From UBA8752 sp002336475 (GTDB lineage Bacteria; Bacteroidota; Bacteroidia; Flavobacteriales_D; Sanyastnellaceae), in assembly GCA_943846755.1 (NCBI GenBank), contig OX044365.1, positions 1,860,001 through 1,924,000 on the forward strand: a stretch of 64,000 nt of DNA, given 5' to 3'. A program made the position numbers and the translations under genes. This document shows positions 1 through 8,964 of this stretch, piece by piece. The notes beneath the pieces are model-generated. The model was not told the origin of the DNA. It searched no databases and saw only the letters and a list, made by a program, of their open reading frames with translations. The number at the start of each line of letters is the position of its first letter. Positions within the stretch are counted from its first letter, which is position 1.

Positions 1-586
1 CTACTTCTTCATCGAGAAAGTGGCCGACCTTTTCGAGAACAGTGACGGTGTCGGCCTTTTCCTTGGGATGCTGACCCAGACCTACGAGAACATCGAAGAG
101 TTCATCGACGTTGGTGAGGTTGAAGTTCCCTGCAAGCGCCAAGGTGCGGCTGCGCCAATTGTTTTGTCTCAAAAAAGGATGGACCCTTTCTATGGTGTTT
201 CTGCCATAGGTGCCATAGCGCAAGTGCCCGAGGAAGACTTCACCTGTAAAGGCAAACTCCTTTTGCAGCCAAGCGGCGTCTTTGAGTTTCTCGGGATGAA
301 ACTCTTGGGTGTCGGCAAACCGGCCCATGACTTGAGAGAACAGGTCTTCAATGGGTTGGTTGGCGACTGAACGAGATCGGCTCAGGTAGCGGTGTCCTGG
401 CGGAACATTGAGCTTGACGTTGGCCAGGCCCACGCCGTCTTGGCCTCGGTTGCGCTGTTTCTCCATCAGGAGGTACATCTTGTTCAGGCCGTAGAAGGCC
501 GTCCCATAGTGGTCGATGTAATACTGCAGGGGCTTTTTGAGCCGGAGAAGGGCTATGCCACACTCGTGTTGGAGAAGGTCGCTCAT
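1..586 (-). CDS. Amidophosphoribosyltransferase-like class II glutamine amidotransferase (3' part cut by window edge)
   Basis: Reading the minus strand from the ATG at 586 gives about 195 residues, open to the edge. It begins MSDLLQHECGIALLRLKKP and continues with KMYLLMEKQRNRGQDGVGLA and HLRYGTYGRN. These are hallmarks of the N-terminal nucleophile glutaminase domain of PurF, the enzyme that makes phosphoribosylamine from PRPP and glutamine in the first step of purine synthesis. Cys9 would be the nucleophile, exposed after removal of an eight-residue leader. The phosphoribosyltransferase half is outside the window. Bacteroidota often carry a longer PurF-like paralogue starting this way, so it may be either the main PurF or that paralogue; I leave the symbol empty for this reason. 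It lies 50 bases downstream of the epimerase gene on the same strand. Confidence 0.88.
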   Translation of the reverse strand, partial: MSDLLQHECGIALLRLKKPLQYYIDHYGTAFYGLNKMYLLMEKQRNRGQDGVGLANVKLNVPPGHRYLSRSRSVANQPIEDLFSQVMGRFADTQEFHPEKLKDAAWLQKEFAFTGEVFLGHLRYGTYGRNTIERVHPFLRQNNWRSRTLALAGNFNLTNVDELFDVLVGLGQHPKEKADTVTVLEKVGHFLDEEV

Positions 587-636
587 CGGGTGCCGGAAGG
601 TTCCGGAGTTGCGAATTTAGAGCGGCTGTGAGGGAA

Positions 637-1677
637 TCAGTCGAGATACCCGAGATCGATGAGACTTTGGGCCGCAGCGACGCCAGCTTCTTCGGCAGGC
701 CGCGGTTTCCAGCCGTATCGTTTGCGCGCAATGTCGGACGATACGGAAGCCATGTAGCCCAACTCGGCGAGTACAACACGCAGTGAAGGGTCAAACAAAG
801 AGAAGAACCGCAGCAAGAAGTTGGGCATGGCCATGGTGCCCACTTTTCGGCCTTCTTTGGGGAAGGCGGCTTTAAGTGCCTTTGCCAAATCTCGAAAAGG
901 AAGGGTGTTGGCGGTGGCAGCAAACCGCTGTCCGTCTGCTTTTTCGTCGTTGAGCACCAGAAAGTGCAGGCTCACAACGTCACGTACGTCCACGGTCGGG
1001 TAGCCCAGGTGGGGGACGCCAGGGAATTCGCCGCGCATCATTTTGAGGACAACGTCACCGCTGGTACCGGCGTCTTTTCGATCGAGGATGGGCCCCAATA
1101 TGAAACCTGGATTGACGGCAGAAACGGCCATTTTCGGCTGTTGCTTGGCCATCAGCCAGAGGTCTTGCTCTGCGAGGGTCTTGCTCTTGATGTAAGCCGA
1201 GATCATGCCGCCATCGAGTTGGGTCCAATCCTTTTCGGTAAAGTCTGTTTTTTGGCGACCATGACCGTACACAATGGCCACGGTAGAGGAGGTTTGCACG
1301 AAACGGTTCACGCCCTCAGCGGCGCATGCGTCGAATACGTTTTTGAGTCCCATTCTGGCGGGCCCGACGACCTCTTGTTCGTCCTTGGGCGCAGCCAAAG
1401 GAAAGGGGGAAGCGACATGCAATGCGGCGTCACAGCCGGCAGCGGCATCCCGCCATCCTTTTGGGGAGAGCAAATCGGCCTCGTGAAAGGTGAGGCGTTT
1501 TAGGGCTTCTTCGGAATCGGCGCCGAGATGTGAAGCGAGCATTTTCCGAACGGAATCGGCGCGCTTCATGGACCGCAATGTGCCACGCACAGTGTGGCCT
1601 TGACGCAAGGCTTCGAGGGTCATGTGTCCACCAAGAAATCCGCTAACCCCAGTGATGAGGAGTGTGTTGTGCTGCAT
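637..1677 (-). CDS. NAD(P)-dependent epimerase / dihydroflavonol-4-reductase-like oxidoreductase
   Basis: The 346-residue protein is an extended short-chain dehydrogenase/reductase. The Rossmann motif TGVSGFLGG sits at about residues 8-16, and the catalytic pair appears as YIKSK after the TSSTVAIVYG strand, as in dihydroflavonol-4-reductase and 3-beta-HSD relatives. The substrate cannot be read from sequence. I chose the ATG at 1677 because it puts the nucleotide-binding strand (LLITGVSG) right at the N-terminus; an upstream in-frame start at 1818 would run into the RND pump gene. The gene begins 14 bases after the pump permease stop, so it is probably co-transcribed with the efflux operon. 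Confidence 0.85.
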   Translation of the reverse strand: MQHNTLLITGVSGFLGGHMTLEALRQGHTVRGTLRSMKRADSVRKMLASHLGADSEEALKRLTFHEADLLSPKGWRDAAAGCDAALHVASPFPLAAPKDEQEVVGPARMGLKNVFDACAAEGVNRFVQTSSTVAIVYGHGRQKTDFTEKDWTQLDGGMISAYIKSKTLAEQDLWLMAKQQPKMAVSAVNPGFILGPILDRKDAGTSGDVVLKMMRGEFPGVPHLGYPTVDVRDVVSLHFLVLNDEKADGQRFAATANTLPFRDLAKALKAAFPKEGRKVGTMAMPNFLLRFFSLFDPSLRVVLAELGYMASVSSDIARKRYGWKPRPAEEAGVAAAQSLIDLGYLD

Positions 1678-1691
1678 GCTTACTGTTGCTT

Positions 1692-4600
1692 TCAGGCAGG
1701 GTCGATGGGAAGGCGCTTGAGCCACTTGTAGTCGGCACGGGTCAAGTACCACATCATGATGGGGACAATGACGAGGGTCAGGAAGGTCGCGAAGGTCAAG
1801 CCATAAATGATGGCCCAACTCATGGGTTTCCAGAAGATGTTGTTGTCTCCTCCGATGTAGATTTTGGGGTCGTACTCAGCGAGGAGGCTCACGAAATCCA
1901 CGTTGATTCCAATGGCCAGCGGAAGCAATCCGAGCACGGTGGTGATGGCGGTCAGCAGCACGGGACGCAGACGTGTACGTCCGCCCTTGATGATGAGCGG
2001 GACAATTTCTGCAAAGGGCAGTAAGTCGTCTTCCCCCAATTCCAATTCGCGTTTCCTGCGGTCGAACAGTAGGTTGGTGTAGTCGATCAAAACGATGGCA
2101 TTGTTGACCACAACCCCTGCGAGGGAGATGATGCCGATCATGGTCATGATGATCACAAAGTCTTGGCGGAAAACCACCAGGCCGAGGAACACGCCGGTGA
2201 GCGAAAACAGCACACTGAAGCCGATGATGAAAGGCGTGGAGATGCTGTTGAATTGGGCCACAATGATCAAGAAAATCAGGAACAGCGCGATGACAAGCGC
2301 TTTGGAGAGAAAGGCCATTTCCTTGGCTTGTTCCTCTTGCTGGCCTGTAAACTCCCACTGTACACCGTCTTGAGCGGGGTAGTCGCTCATGGCTTCCTTG
2401 ATGGACGCCACCACTTCGTTGGCGTTGTATCCGCCGAGTACGTTAGACGACAGGGTTACGGTACGGTCGAGGTCTTTCCGCTTGATGGCGTTGTAGGTGG
2501 TGGACCTGCCCGCGGTGGCGACAGCGGAAATGGGCACCTCCTTGATTTGGCCGTCTGAGGCGCTTCGGAAGATGATCTTTTGGTTCATCAAAGCGTCGGC
2601 GTTGTTGCGGTAGGCGTCAGAGAACCTCAGGTTGATCGGATAGTCGTCCTCGCCGTCCTTGTAGCGGCTGACTTCGCGTCCAAAGAGGGCGCTCCGGATG
2701 CCGTAGCCAATTTGCTGCGTGCTCAATCCATACCGACGGGCTTTGTCCCGGTCGATGGAAATGGGCATTTCCGGCTTGGATTTTTCTACGTCGAGCTTGA
2801 GTCCTTCTACCCCCTGAATCCCGGTGGCCTCAATGAAGCGCTTCATGCCGTCGGCATACGTCAAGGCCGTCTCATAGTCGGTGCTGGTGATTTCGAGGTT
2901 AATGGGCAACCCTTGCGGTGGACCGTCTGAGTTTTTGGTCGCTCGGATGATGGCGTCTGGGTAGCCTTTGACCTCGTCGCGGATGGCGTTCAAGACATCG
3001 GTGGTGCGCACACCCTGCCGGTCTTGGAACTTCAAAAAACTGACGGTAATCCGGCCTTTGTTTGGCGTGGCACCCAATTGTGGTCCTTCGGCAGGGTCGG
3101 AGGTTCCTTCACCCACCTGCGCGATGACAGAGTTGACTAGAAACTGCTCGGAGGAGCCGTCTGCACCTTCGCGCAAGAAAGCCGGCTGGTTGATGGCCTT
3201 CATGACCATGTCCTCTACTTCCTTGGTGACCCGGTTGGTTTCTTCGATGTCCGTGCCAATGGGCATGTCGATGTAGACATTGACATACTGCGGCTCGTTC
3301 TGTGGGAAGAACTCCACCTTAGGCGGGAACACGCCCAGCAGCACCAGGGAAGCAAAGAGCAGTCCGATCATGCCGTAGAAGAACAGCCAGGGCTTGCTGC
3401 CCCGGAGTGAAAAACGCAGCAGGCGCTCGTAGCTGTTCTCGAGGGCTGGGAGCAGTTTGTTTTGGAACCAAGCTGTAGCCGGTGTCAAGAGGTACCGGTT
3501 GAGGATCCCAATGATGCCGCCGAGGATGAAGAGGTTGCCCAAGGTGGTCCAGCCCGTTCCCAAGAGCAACAGCCCCAAAACAACCAGAATGCCCGTGGTG
3601 ATGAAGAGCCGACGCACGTTCATTTCAGCTTCTTCCACCCGCATGTACAGGCTTGTCAACATGGGGTTGATGACCAAAGCAATGAACAGCGAGGAAGACA
3701 AGACGATGATGAGGGTCATCGGCAGGTACTTCATAAACTCTCCGATGATGCCGGGCCAAATGGCCAAGGGCAGGAACGCTGCCAATGTGGTGGCAGTAGA
3801 GGCGATGATGGGCCAGGCGACTTCACCGACACCATAACGCGCAGCATCAAAGGGCGACATGCCCTCGTCCATCAATCGGTAGATGTTCTCGACCACCACG
3901 ATGCCGTTGTCCACGAGCATGCCGAGCGCCAGTACCAGTGCAAAGAGCACCATCACGTTGAAGGTGATTCCCAACGCGTTGAGGATGGCGAAGCTGAGGA
4001 ACATGGACAGCGGAATCGCCACACCTACGAAGAGCGCGTTGCGCAACCCGAGGAAGAACAACAGAACGCCGACCACCAGCAGTACGCCGAGGATGATGCT
4101 GTTTTGGAGCTCGTCGACCTGGGTCCTTGTCTGATCGGATTGGTCGGAAGTGATGCTGACGTTGAGGTCTGAAGGCAAGAACTCCGCCTTGGCTTCTTCG
4201 ATGATGCGGTTGATTTCGTCGGATGCGATGATGAGGTTTTCGCCGGCGCGCTTTCGAACATCAAGGGACACCACAGGATTGCCCCACTCACGTGCGAAAC
4301 TCGTGGCTTCTTGGTCCACGAATTTTACGTTGGCCACGTCGCGCAGGTAGACGGGTGTCCCTCCTTCGGCCTTGACAATGATGGATTCAAGGTCTTGGGC
4401 GTCGCGGAAGTCGCCGACCACCTGTACTGTGCGTCGCCGTCCATCCATGAGGATGTCGCCGCCAGAAATGGACAGGTTTTCTTGGCCGATGGCTTGGGCG
4501 ATGTCGTTGAAGCTGACGAGCATGGCTTCTGCCCGCAAGTGGTCGACTTCGACCTCCATTTCTTTGGCGTTCACCCCTCGGATTTCGGCCTCGTTGATTT

Positions 4601-5138
4601 GCTCGACGTCCTCGATGCGCTCTTGCAGGATTTCGGCATAGTCCTCCAGTTGGTCGATGGGGTAGTCGCCAGAAAGGTTGACCTGCATGACCGGAACGAG
4701 CTCGGTGAAGTTGAGGTCGAAGATGTTGGGGTCGCTGGGCAGGTCGTCCGGAAAGCTGGGGTCGCTCATGGCGATGTCCACCTTGTCTTTGACTTTTCGC
4801 AGCGCCACTTCTGGTGTCACGGAGAAGTCGAACTTGATGTCGATGGAGCTGTAGCCTTGCTGGCTCGTGGAGATGATCTCGTCGATGCCCGTAATGCCTT
4901 TCAGTTCTTTCTCAATCGGTCGGGTGATGAGTTTCTCGATGTCGCCAGGGCTGTTACCTGGATAGGGGGTGCCTATAAATACCTCGGGAACGACGACTTC
5001 TGGGAAGCTTTCCTTTGGGACGGTGATGTAGGACGAGATACCGGAGATCAAAATGATCACAATCAAGACCGCTACGGTGGTGCGGTTTTTGATCGAGGCG
5101 GTGCTCAGGCCGAATTCCTTGGGTGTCTGGGGATCCAT
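1692..5138 (-). CDS. Efflux RND transporter permease (AcrB/MexB superfamily)
   Basis: This 1148-residue inner-membrane protein has the RND plan: a first membrane helix (about residues 18-38), a large periplasmic porter domain beginning VPKESFPEVVVPEV, helices 2-6, a second periplasmic domain and helices 8-12. It would be a proton-driven pump exporting hydrophobic or cationic compounds through the adaptor and TolC protein encoded just upstream. In helix 4 (about residues 405-412) the motif is GMLVDNGIVVVEN, so only one of the two Asp residues of classical AcrB is present; helix 10 has VVVNNAIVLID. An extra hydrophobic stretch (about residues 505-555) between the two halves makes it longer than the usual 1030-1050. 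The substrate is unknown. Confidence 0.95.
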   Translation of the reverse strand: MDPQTPKEFGLSTASIKNRTTVAVLIVIILISGISSYITVPKESFPEVVVPEVFIGTPYPGNSPGDIEKLITRPIEKELKGITGIDEIISTSQQGYSSIDIKFDFSVTPEVALRKVKDKVDIAMSDPSFPDDLPSDPNIFDLNFTELVPVMQVNLSGDYPIDQLEDYAEILQERIEDVEQINEAEIRGVNAKEMEVEVDHLRAEAMLVSFNDIAQAIGQENLSISGGDILMDGRRRTVQVVGDFRDAQDLESIIVKAEGGTPVYLRDVANVKFVDQEATSFAREWGNPVVSLDVRKRAGENLIIASDEINRIIEEAKAEFLPSDLNVSITSDQSDQTRTQVDELQNSIILGVLLVVGVLLFFLGLRNALFVGVAIPLSMFLSFAILNALGITFNVMVLFALVLALGMLVDNGIVVVENIYRLMDEGMSPFDAARYGVGEVAWPIIASTATTLAAFLPLAIWPGIIGEFMKYLPMTLIIVLSSSLFIALVINPMLTSLYMRVEEAEMNVRRLFITTGILVVLGLLLLGTGWTTLGNLFILGGIIGILNRYLLTPATAWFQNKLLPALENSYERLLRFSLRGSKPWLFFYGMIGLLFASLVLLGVFPPKVEFFPQNEPQYVNVYIDMPIGTDIEETNRVTKEVEDMVMKAINQPAFLREGADGSSEQFLVNSVIAQVGEGTSDPAEGPQLGATPNKGRITVSFLKFQDRQGVRTTDVLNAIRDEVKGYPDAIIRATKNSDGPPQGLPINLEITSTDYETALTYADGMKRFIEATGIQGVEGLKLDVEKSKPEMPISIDRDKARRYGLSTQQIGYGIRSALFGREVSRYKDGEDDYPINLRFSDAYRNNADALMNQKIIFRSASDGQIKEVPISAVATAGRSTTYNAIKRKDLDRTVTLSSNVLGGYNANEVVASIKEAMSDYPAQDGVQWEFTGQQEEQAKEMAFLSKALVIALFLIFLIIVAQFNSISTPFIIGFSVLFSLTGVFLGLVVFRQDFVIIMTMIGIISLAGVVVNNAIVLIDYTNLLFDRRKRELELGEDDLLPFAEIVPLIIKGGRTRLRPVLLTAITTVLGLLPLAIGINVDFVSLLAEYDPKIYIGGDNNIFWKPMSWAIIYGLTFATFLTLVIVPIMMWYLTRADYKWLKRLPIDPA

Positions 5139-5177
5139 GGGATGGGGTCGCTTGGGTGTCGCTTGGAAAACGGCGGG

Positions 5178-6215
5178 TTAGCGCATGGTCTGGACGGCTT
5201 CGCCCTCTACAACTTGACCCGCGCCGCGGTTGATGATGGTCATGCCCGGCGCAACGCCCTTCAGGATCAGCACACGGTCATTGGTGGAAGGCCCGATTTC
5301 AACGGGCTGACGGACGGCTTTTCCCTCTTCGATGGTGTACACAAAGTCAAGCCCTTCCCGGTTTTGAAGGATGAGGCTCGATGGCAAGGATATGGCGCTG
5401 TCGAGGTGCAAATCGTTGATGTGCAGCGCAGCAAATTCATTGGGCAACAGCTCACTTCCTTTGGGCACGGGCACCACGATTTCAAAGGTGCGGTTGGCGG
5501 GTTCGATGTAGCGTCCAACCCTGGAGATGGCGCTGGTGCGGGTCTCGCGTCCAGCCATGGCGATGTCCACGCGTTGACCGGCATGCACCTTACCCACATA
5601 GTGGTCGCTCACTTTGGCGCGGACATACATGTCGTCTAGGTCCATGACCCGGGCGACGGGCTGCATGGGGGAGGCCATGCCGCCCTCTTTGGCGAAGATG
5701 CGGTCGACGGTGCCAGCAAAAGGCGCCGTCACCTTTCCGAATTCTACCTGCTCAGTAAAGGCGGCGATGCTTTCTTCTAAAGCCTTGACATTGCTGCGGG
5801 CTTCGAGCAGCTGCACCTCGGTGCCGATGCCCTGTTCCCACAGGCGTTCTTGTCTGGCAAGCACGTCCTTTGAGAGCGTCAATCGGGTGTCCAATTCGTC
5901 TTGGTTGCGGGCAACGGCTTCGTTGTCGAGGTCCATCAAGACCTGCCCTTTTCGGACGGTTTGGCCCTCCTCTACGCGGATGCGCAGTACGGTGCCTTGT
6001 GTCATGGGGAAGACCTGGGCGAGGCGGTCTGTTTCGACGTTGCCTTGCACGGTAAAGAAATGGTCGAATGGGGAGGGCTCTGCCTGGATTGTGGTGACTT
6101 TGCGCGCTTCAGCAGAAGCATCAGCGTTGGTTGTGGCAGGCGCGCTTTCTGGCGCTGAGCCTCCGCAAGCTGTAAGCAACAGTGCGGTGGTGAGGAAGAG
6201 GGATGTGCGGATCAT
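5178..6215 (-). CDS. Efflux RND transporter periplasmic adaptor subunit (HlyD/MFP family), lipoprotein
   Basis: The 345-residue adaptor starts with a lipoprotein signal, with a lipobox LTACGG placing the lipidated Cys at residue 17. It then shows the membrane-fusion-protein order: a lipoyl half (RVEEGQTVRKGQVLMDLDNE), an alpha-helical hairpin (about residues 95-155), the second lipoyl half (GKVTAPFAGTVDRIFAKEGG), a beta-barrel and a membrane-proximal domain ending GMTIINRGAGQVVEGE. It should bridge the permease downstream and the TolC-type channel upstream across the periplasm. It sits 39 bases before the permease start and 5 bases after the TolC stop, in the same operon. Confidence 0.94.
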   Translation of the reverse strand: MIRTSLFLTTALLLTACGGSAPESAPATTNADASAEARKVTTIQAEPSPFDHFFTVQGNVETDRLAQVFPMTQGTVLRIRVEEGQTVRKGQVLMDLDNEAVARNQDELDTRLTLSKDVLARQERLWEQGIGTEVQLLEARSNVKALEESIAAFTEQVEFGKVTAPFAGTVDRIFAKEGGMASPMQPVARVMDLDDMYVRAKVSDHYVGKVHAGQRVDIAMAGRETRTSAISRVGRYIEPANRTFEIVVPVPKGSELLPNEFAALHINDLHLDSAISLPSSLILQNREGLDFVYTIEEGKAVRQPVEIGPSTNDRVLILKGVAPGMTIINRGAGQVVEGEAVQTMR

Positions 6216-6220
6216 GTTGA

Positions 6221-7636
6221 TCAGGCGTTGAGGGAACGTTCGAGGCGGAGGTGGGCGTTGAACCAGCGGAGCGTGGCTTGGGCGAAGTTGGCTTGGGCGT
6301 TGACCAGTTGGTTTTGGGCCTGTGTCATGTCAAAGCTGCTGGCTAGACCTTCTTGAAACCGGATGCGGGTGCGGTTGAGAATGCGTTCTGCGAGGTCGAG
6401 GCTGCGCTGGGCTTGGATGCGCTGCTCCAAGCTGGAGTTGTATTCGGACCGTGCAGCCCGATACTCGAGTGCGGCGGCTTGGGTGAACTGCTCGAGTGCG
6501 GTTTCAGCACGGTCACGGGTCAATTGTGCTTGCAGCACTTTTTCCTTGCCCCCAAAGCTGGACCAAATGGGGATGTTCATTTGAACGCCGACAAGTTGAA
6601 TGGGGTACCAGCTTCCTTCTCCAAGGAAGTCGAAAGCATCCCGTTGCGCATTCCGTTGGTTGGTGTAAAAAGCACTGATGCTCGGCAGGCCAGCGGCTTT
6701 TTCGTTGCGGATGCCCAGTTCAGAGAGTTCGAGGTTCTTGGCTTGAGATTGGATTTCCGGCAACCGGTTAGGGTCGAAAGGAGTGCCGAGCACAGAAGCC
6801 CCGTCAAAGGCACGGGACAATGTTTCAAAGCTGTCTGCGAGGATGACTGTGGTTTCGACGGGCATGCCGACGGTAAACTTTAGGGCGTCCAGCGCCACAG
6901 AGGCCATGCTTTCGGCGGTGGCGCGCTGCTGTGCCATTTCGGACAACGCGAGCTCCAGTTGGTCGGCATCAGTGGATTCGGCGAGGCCTTCAGCAACGAG
7001 GGCACGTGTCTGGCCCAATGCCTCCTCGGCAAGGGCTTCTGCGGCTCTGAGAATGCCCACATTTTCTTGAGCAGCCAAAGCAGCTGCATAACCTTCCCCA
7101 GCGGCACGCCTAGCATCGGCCACGGACTTGGATTCTGAGGCTTCCATGGCACTGGCATAGGCCTTTGCTGCTTGGATGCCCACGAAGTAACTGGGACTAA
7201 AAATCAGTTGTGTGGCTGTAATCCCTGCGGTCATGGTTTGCGCGGCTCCAAATTGAAATTCTTGGATGGCGTTGGGATCGACAGGAGGGGCATCGAGGGG
7301 GACGCCGGTGGCTTGGGCTACCCCTCCTAGGAATGCCGTGAGGTAATCTGGAAACCCGAAGGCATCGCCACTGGACACCTGAGTGGGAATGTCGATGTAA
7401 CGGTTGTATTCGACCGACCCACTGACTTGGGGGAAGCCAGAGGCAATGAGTTCGCGCGTGTTGCTCGCTGCTTCTTGGGCGTCAATCGAAGCATAGCGCA
7501 CGTTGTAAGCGCGCATCGCGGCCAGAGACTGGGCTTCCTCAAGCGTGAGCCGTGTGCCAGAGCCACCACCGGCAGCTTGGCCGAAAATGGCCCCATGCAT
7601 CAGCAGCAGGGCGGAAAATAGGGGCAGGATACGCAT
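6221..7636 (-). CDS. TolC-family outer membrane efflux protein
   Basis: This 471-residue protein has a cleavable signal peptide (MRILPLFSALLLMHGAIFGQ) and two repeats of the OEP domain. The helices are rich in Ala, Gln and Glu (ERILNRTRIRFQEGLASSFD near the C-terminus is typical) and form the periplasmic alpha-barrel of the channel. It is the outer-membrane exit of the RND pump. I chose the ATG at 7636 because the signal peptide begins there. An upstream GTG at 7654 overlaps the TetR stop as GTGA and would add six residues; translational coupling makes that start possible too. Confidence 0.92.
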   Translation of the reverse strand: MRILPLFSALLLMHGAIFGQAAGGGSGTRLTLEEAQSLAAMRAYNVRYASIDAQEAASNTRELIASGFPQVSGSVEYNRYIDIPTQVSSGDAFGFPDYLTAFLGGVAQATGVPLDAPPVDPNAIQEFQFGAAQTMTAGITATQLIFSPSYFVGIQAAKAYASAMEASESKSVADARRAAGEGYAAALAAQENVGILRAAEALAEEALGQTRALVAEGLAESTDADQLELALSEMAQQRATAESMASVALDALKFTVGMPVETTVILADSFETLSRAFDGASVLGTPFDPNRLPEIQSQAKNLELSELGIRNEKAAGLPSISAFYTNQRNAQRDAFDFLGEGSWYPIQLVGVQMNIPIWSSFGGKEKVLQAQLTRDRAETALEQFTQAAALEYRAARSEYNSSLEQRIQAQRSLDLAERILNRTRIRFQEGLASSFDMTQAQNQLVNAQANFAQATLRWFNAHLRLERSLNA

Positions 7637-7650
7637 GGTGGCGGGCGTGT

Positions 7651-8286
7651 TCACAGGGTGTTGTTGCGTTGTTGGAGGTAGGCCATTCCCTTGTCAGTGG
7701 CAATGCCCCTGAGGTGGTAAGTGTGGAGTTCCTTTTGCAATTCGGACAATGGCCGTCCAAACTCATCGATCGTGCTGGGGTCGGTCATGGTTTGGACCAT
7801 GGCCATGTGCAGCCTGGAGATAAGCCGAGCATCGAAGTCTCCCCGAAAAAGGCCTTCGGATTGGCCCCGTTGGATGTTGCGGATCAGGAAGCCTTGCATG
7901 GCCTCCATCTTGTGTTGGTGCAGGCGTTGCATGGCTTCCGGGTAATACTTCTGCAGGTCGAACAACATGCTGGGGTGCATTTCTCTCAGTTCGGTTTGGA
8001 AATACTCCATGACTTCGATGACTGCATCGATGGCATTGTTGCCTCCTTCGGACAGGGCTTGCGTGCGCGTGGTTTGCCGGTTGCAGGCCTGGTCAAAAAC
8101 TTGGAGTACGAGGTCTGCTTTGTCCTTGAAATAGCGATAGAGGGTCTTTTTGGAGACCCCCAGTTGTGTTGCCAAATCGTCCATGCTCACGGCACGTACG
8201 CCAAATCTGCGAAAAGCCTGTTCGCACCCTTTGAGCAGGTCGACCAGGCGGGTGTCTTTCGTAGATCCTTGTGAGGCGGGGGACAT
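7651..8286 (-). CDS. TetR/AcrR-family transcriptional regulator of the efflux operon
   Basis: The 211-residue protein has an N-terminal TetR helix-turn-helix (about residues 20-65), with the signature MDDLATQLGVSKKTLYRYFKDK, followed by an all-helical ligand-binding domain with no recognisable ligand motif. It is the first gene of the pump operon and its stop overlaps an alternative TolC start, so it very likely represses its own operon and is relieved by a pump substrate. A palindrome overlapping the -33 element upstream (8332-8360) is a natural operator candidate. Confidence 0.92.
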   Translation of the reverse strand: MSPASQGSTKDTRLVDLLKGCEQAFRRFGVRAVSMDDLATQLGVSKKTLYRYFKDKADLVLQVFDQACNRQTTRTQALSEGGNNAIDAVIEVMEYFQTELREMHPSMLFDLQKYYPEAMQRLHQHKMEAMQGFLIRNIQRGQSEGLFRGDFDARLISRLHMAMVQTMTDPSTIDEFGRPLSELQKELHTYHLRGIATDKGMAYLQQRNNTL

Positions 8287-8305
8287 TTTACGGCGTGTTG
8301 GGAGG

Positions 8306-8336
8306 CAAAAATAGCCCCTGAAGCCACTGGCGGAAA
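8306..8336 (-). promoter_or_regulatory. Bacteroidota-type promoter of the tetR-efflux operon
   Basis: On the minus strand a perfect -7 box TATTTTTG (8306-8313) is preceded, at a spacing of 19 bases, by TTTC (8333-8336), one base from the TTTG -33 consensus. The start codon of tetR is 20 bases downstream. The box identity is seen in the sequence; its use as a promoter is inferred from the published TTTG/TAnnTTTG consensus of this phylum. Confidence 0.6.
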
Positions 8337-8360
8337 CGAAACGCTTGTTAAAACGTTTCC
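8332..8360. promoter_or_regulatory. Candidate TetR operator (inverted repeat over the -33 element)
   Basis: GGAAACG (8332-8338) is mirrored by CGTTTCC (8354-8360). A nested pair AAACG (8339-8343) and CGTTT (8354-8358) offers an alternative 20-base dyad. The left arm contains the -33 element of the tetR promoter, so binding would block RNA polymerase. Assignment to this TetR protein is inference from position. Confidence 0.5.
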
Positions 8361-8385
8361 AGCGTTCCTTGTTGAAGCTGTCGCA

Positions 8386-8964
8386 TCAATCCAGACGGAT
8401 GCCCAGTCCTTTGACCAACCCACTCAAGTCGGTGGCGTCAAACCGCGCTCCACGGAGGCGGTTATCGGAAGGGTCGATGCTCCATTCAGTGGCACCACGG
8501 AAGTCGGCTTCGCGCAGATCGGTTCTTTGGAAAATGGCATCGCGCAGGCGGCTCTGAGACCAGAGCGTCTCACGGGCATCAGCCCCAGAGAAGTTGTTGC
8601 CACTGAGGTCTGAATGTTCGAGGCTCATGCCTTTCAGGTCCATGTCTTCCCAATCGCACAAAGGGGCCTTGCAACGGTCTATTTTGAAGGACAGGAAAGA
8701 GGACTGAAGGGTGGTCCAACGGACTTTGTTGAGGTTACAGTCGGTGAAGGTGACACCGTGGAACCGCACGTTCGTGAGCCGGATTTCTGACAGTTGACAG
8801 GATTGAAAGGTGCAGCGCTCGAAGCGGGCGTCGCGCCAATCTGAGTGGTTCAAATCGAGGCCTTCAAAATGACACTCTTCGAATTGATGTCCCGCCCAAG
8901 GAAAGGGAGGAAGGGGCGCTGTAGACTGGGTATCAGCGGTCCAGCGGGATTGGTAGTGCTCCAT
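8386..8964 (-). CDS. Pentapeptide repeat protein
   Basis: The 192-residue protein consists largely of A(D/N)LxF-type repeats, seen as FEECHFEGLDLNHSDWRD, FERCTFQSCQLSE, VTFTDCNLNKVRW and LREADFRGATEW. These fold into a right-handed quadrilateral beta-helix. Qnr and MfpA in this superfamily protect DNA gyrase by mimicking DNA, but many members have no known role, and the loops that define Qnr cannot be assigned here. There is no signal peptide, so it is cytoplasmic. Its start overlaps the urocanate hydratase stop as TAATG, so the two are probably translationally coupled. Confidence 0.88.
   Translation of the reverse strand: MEHYQSRWTADTQSTAPLPPFPWAGHQFEECHFEGLDLNHSDWRDARFERCTFQSCQLSEIRLTNVRFHGVTFTDCNLNKVRWTTLQSSFLSFKIDRCKAPLCDWEDMDLKGMSLEHSDLSGNNFSGADARETLWSQSRLRDAIFQRTDLREADFRGATEWSIDPSDNRLRGARFDATDLSGLVKGLGIRLD

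Noticed and set aside
348..923. Open frame of 191 codons on the minus strand
   Set aside because: It overlaps the PurF-like gene and the epimerase gene in a different frame and has Pro/Arg-rich, non-protein-like composition.
4311..5639. Open frame of 442 codons on the plus strand
   Set aside because: It lies opposite the RND permease and adaptor genes, whose proteins match known families end to end. The frame is open because of codon bias and resembles nothing I know.
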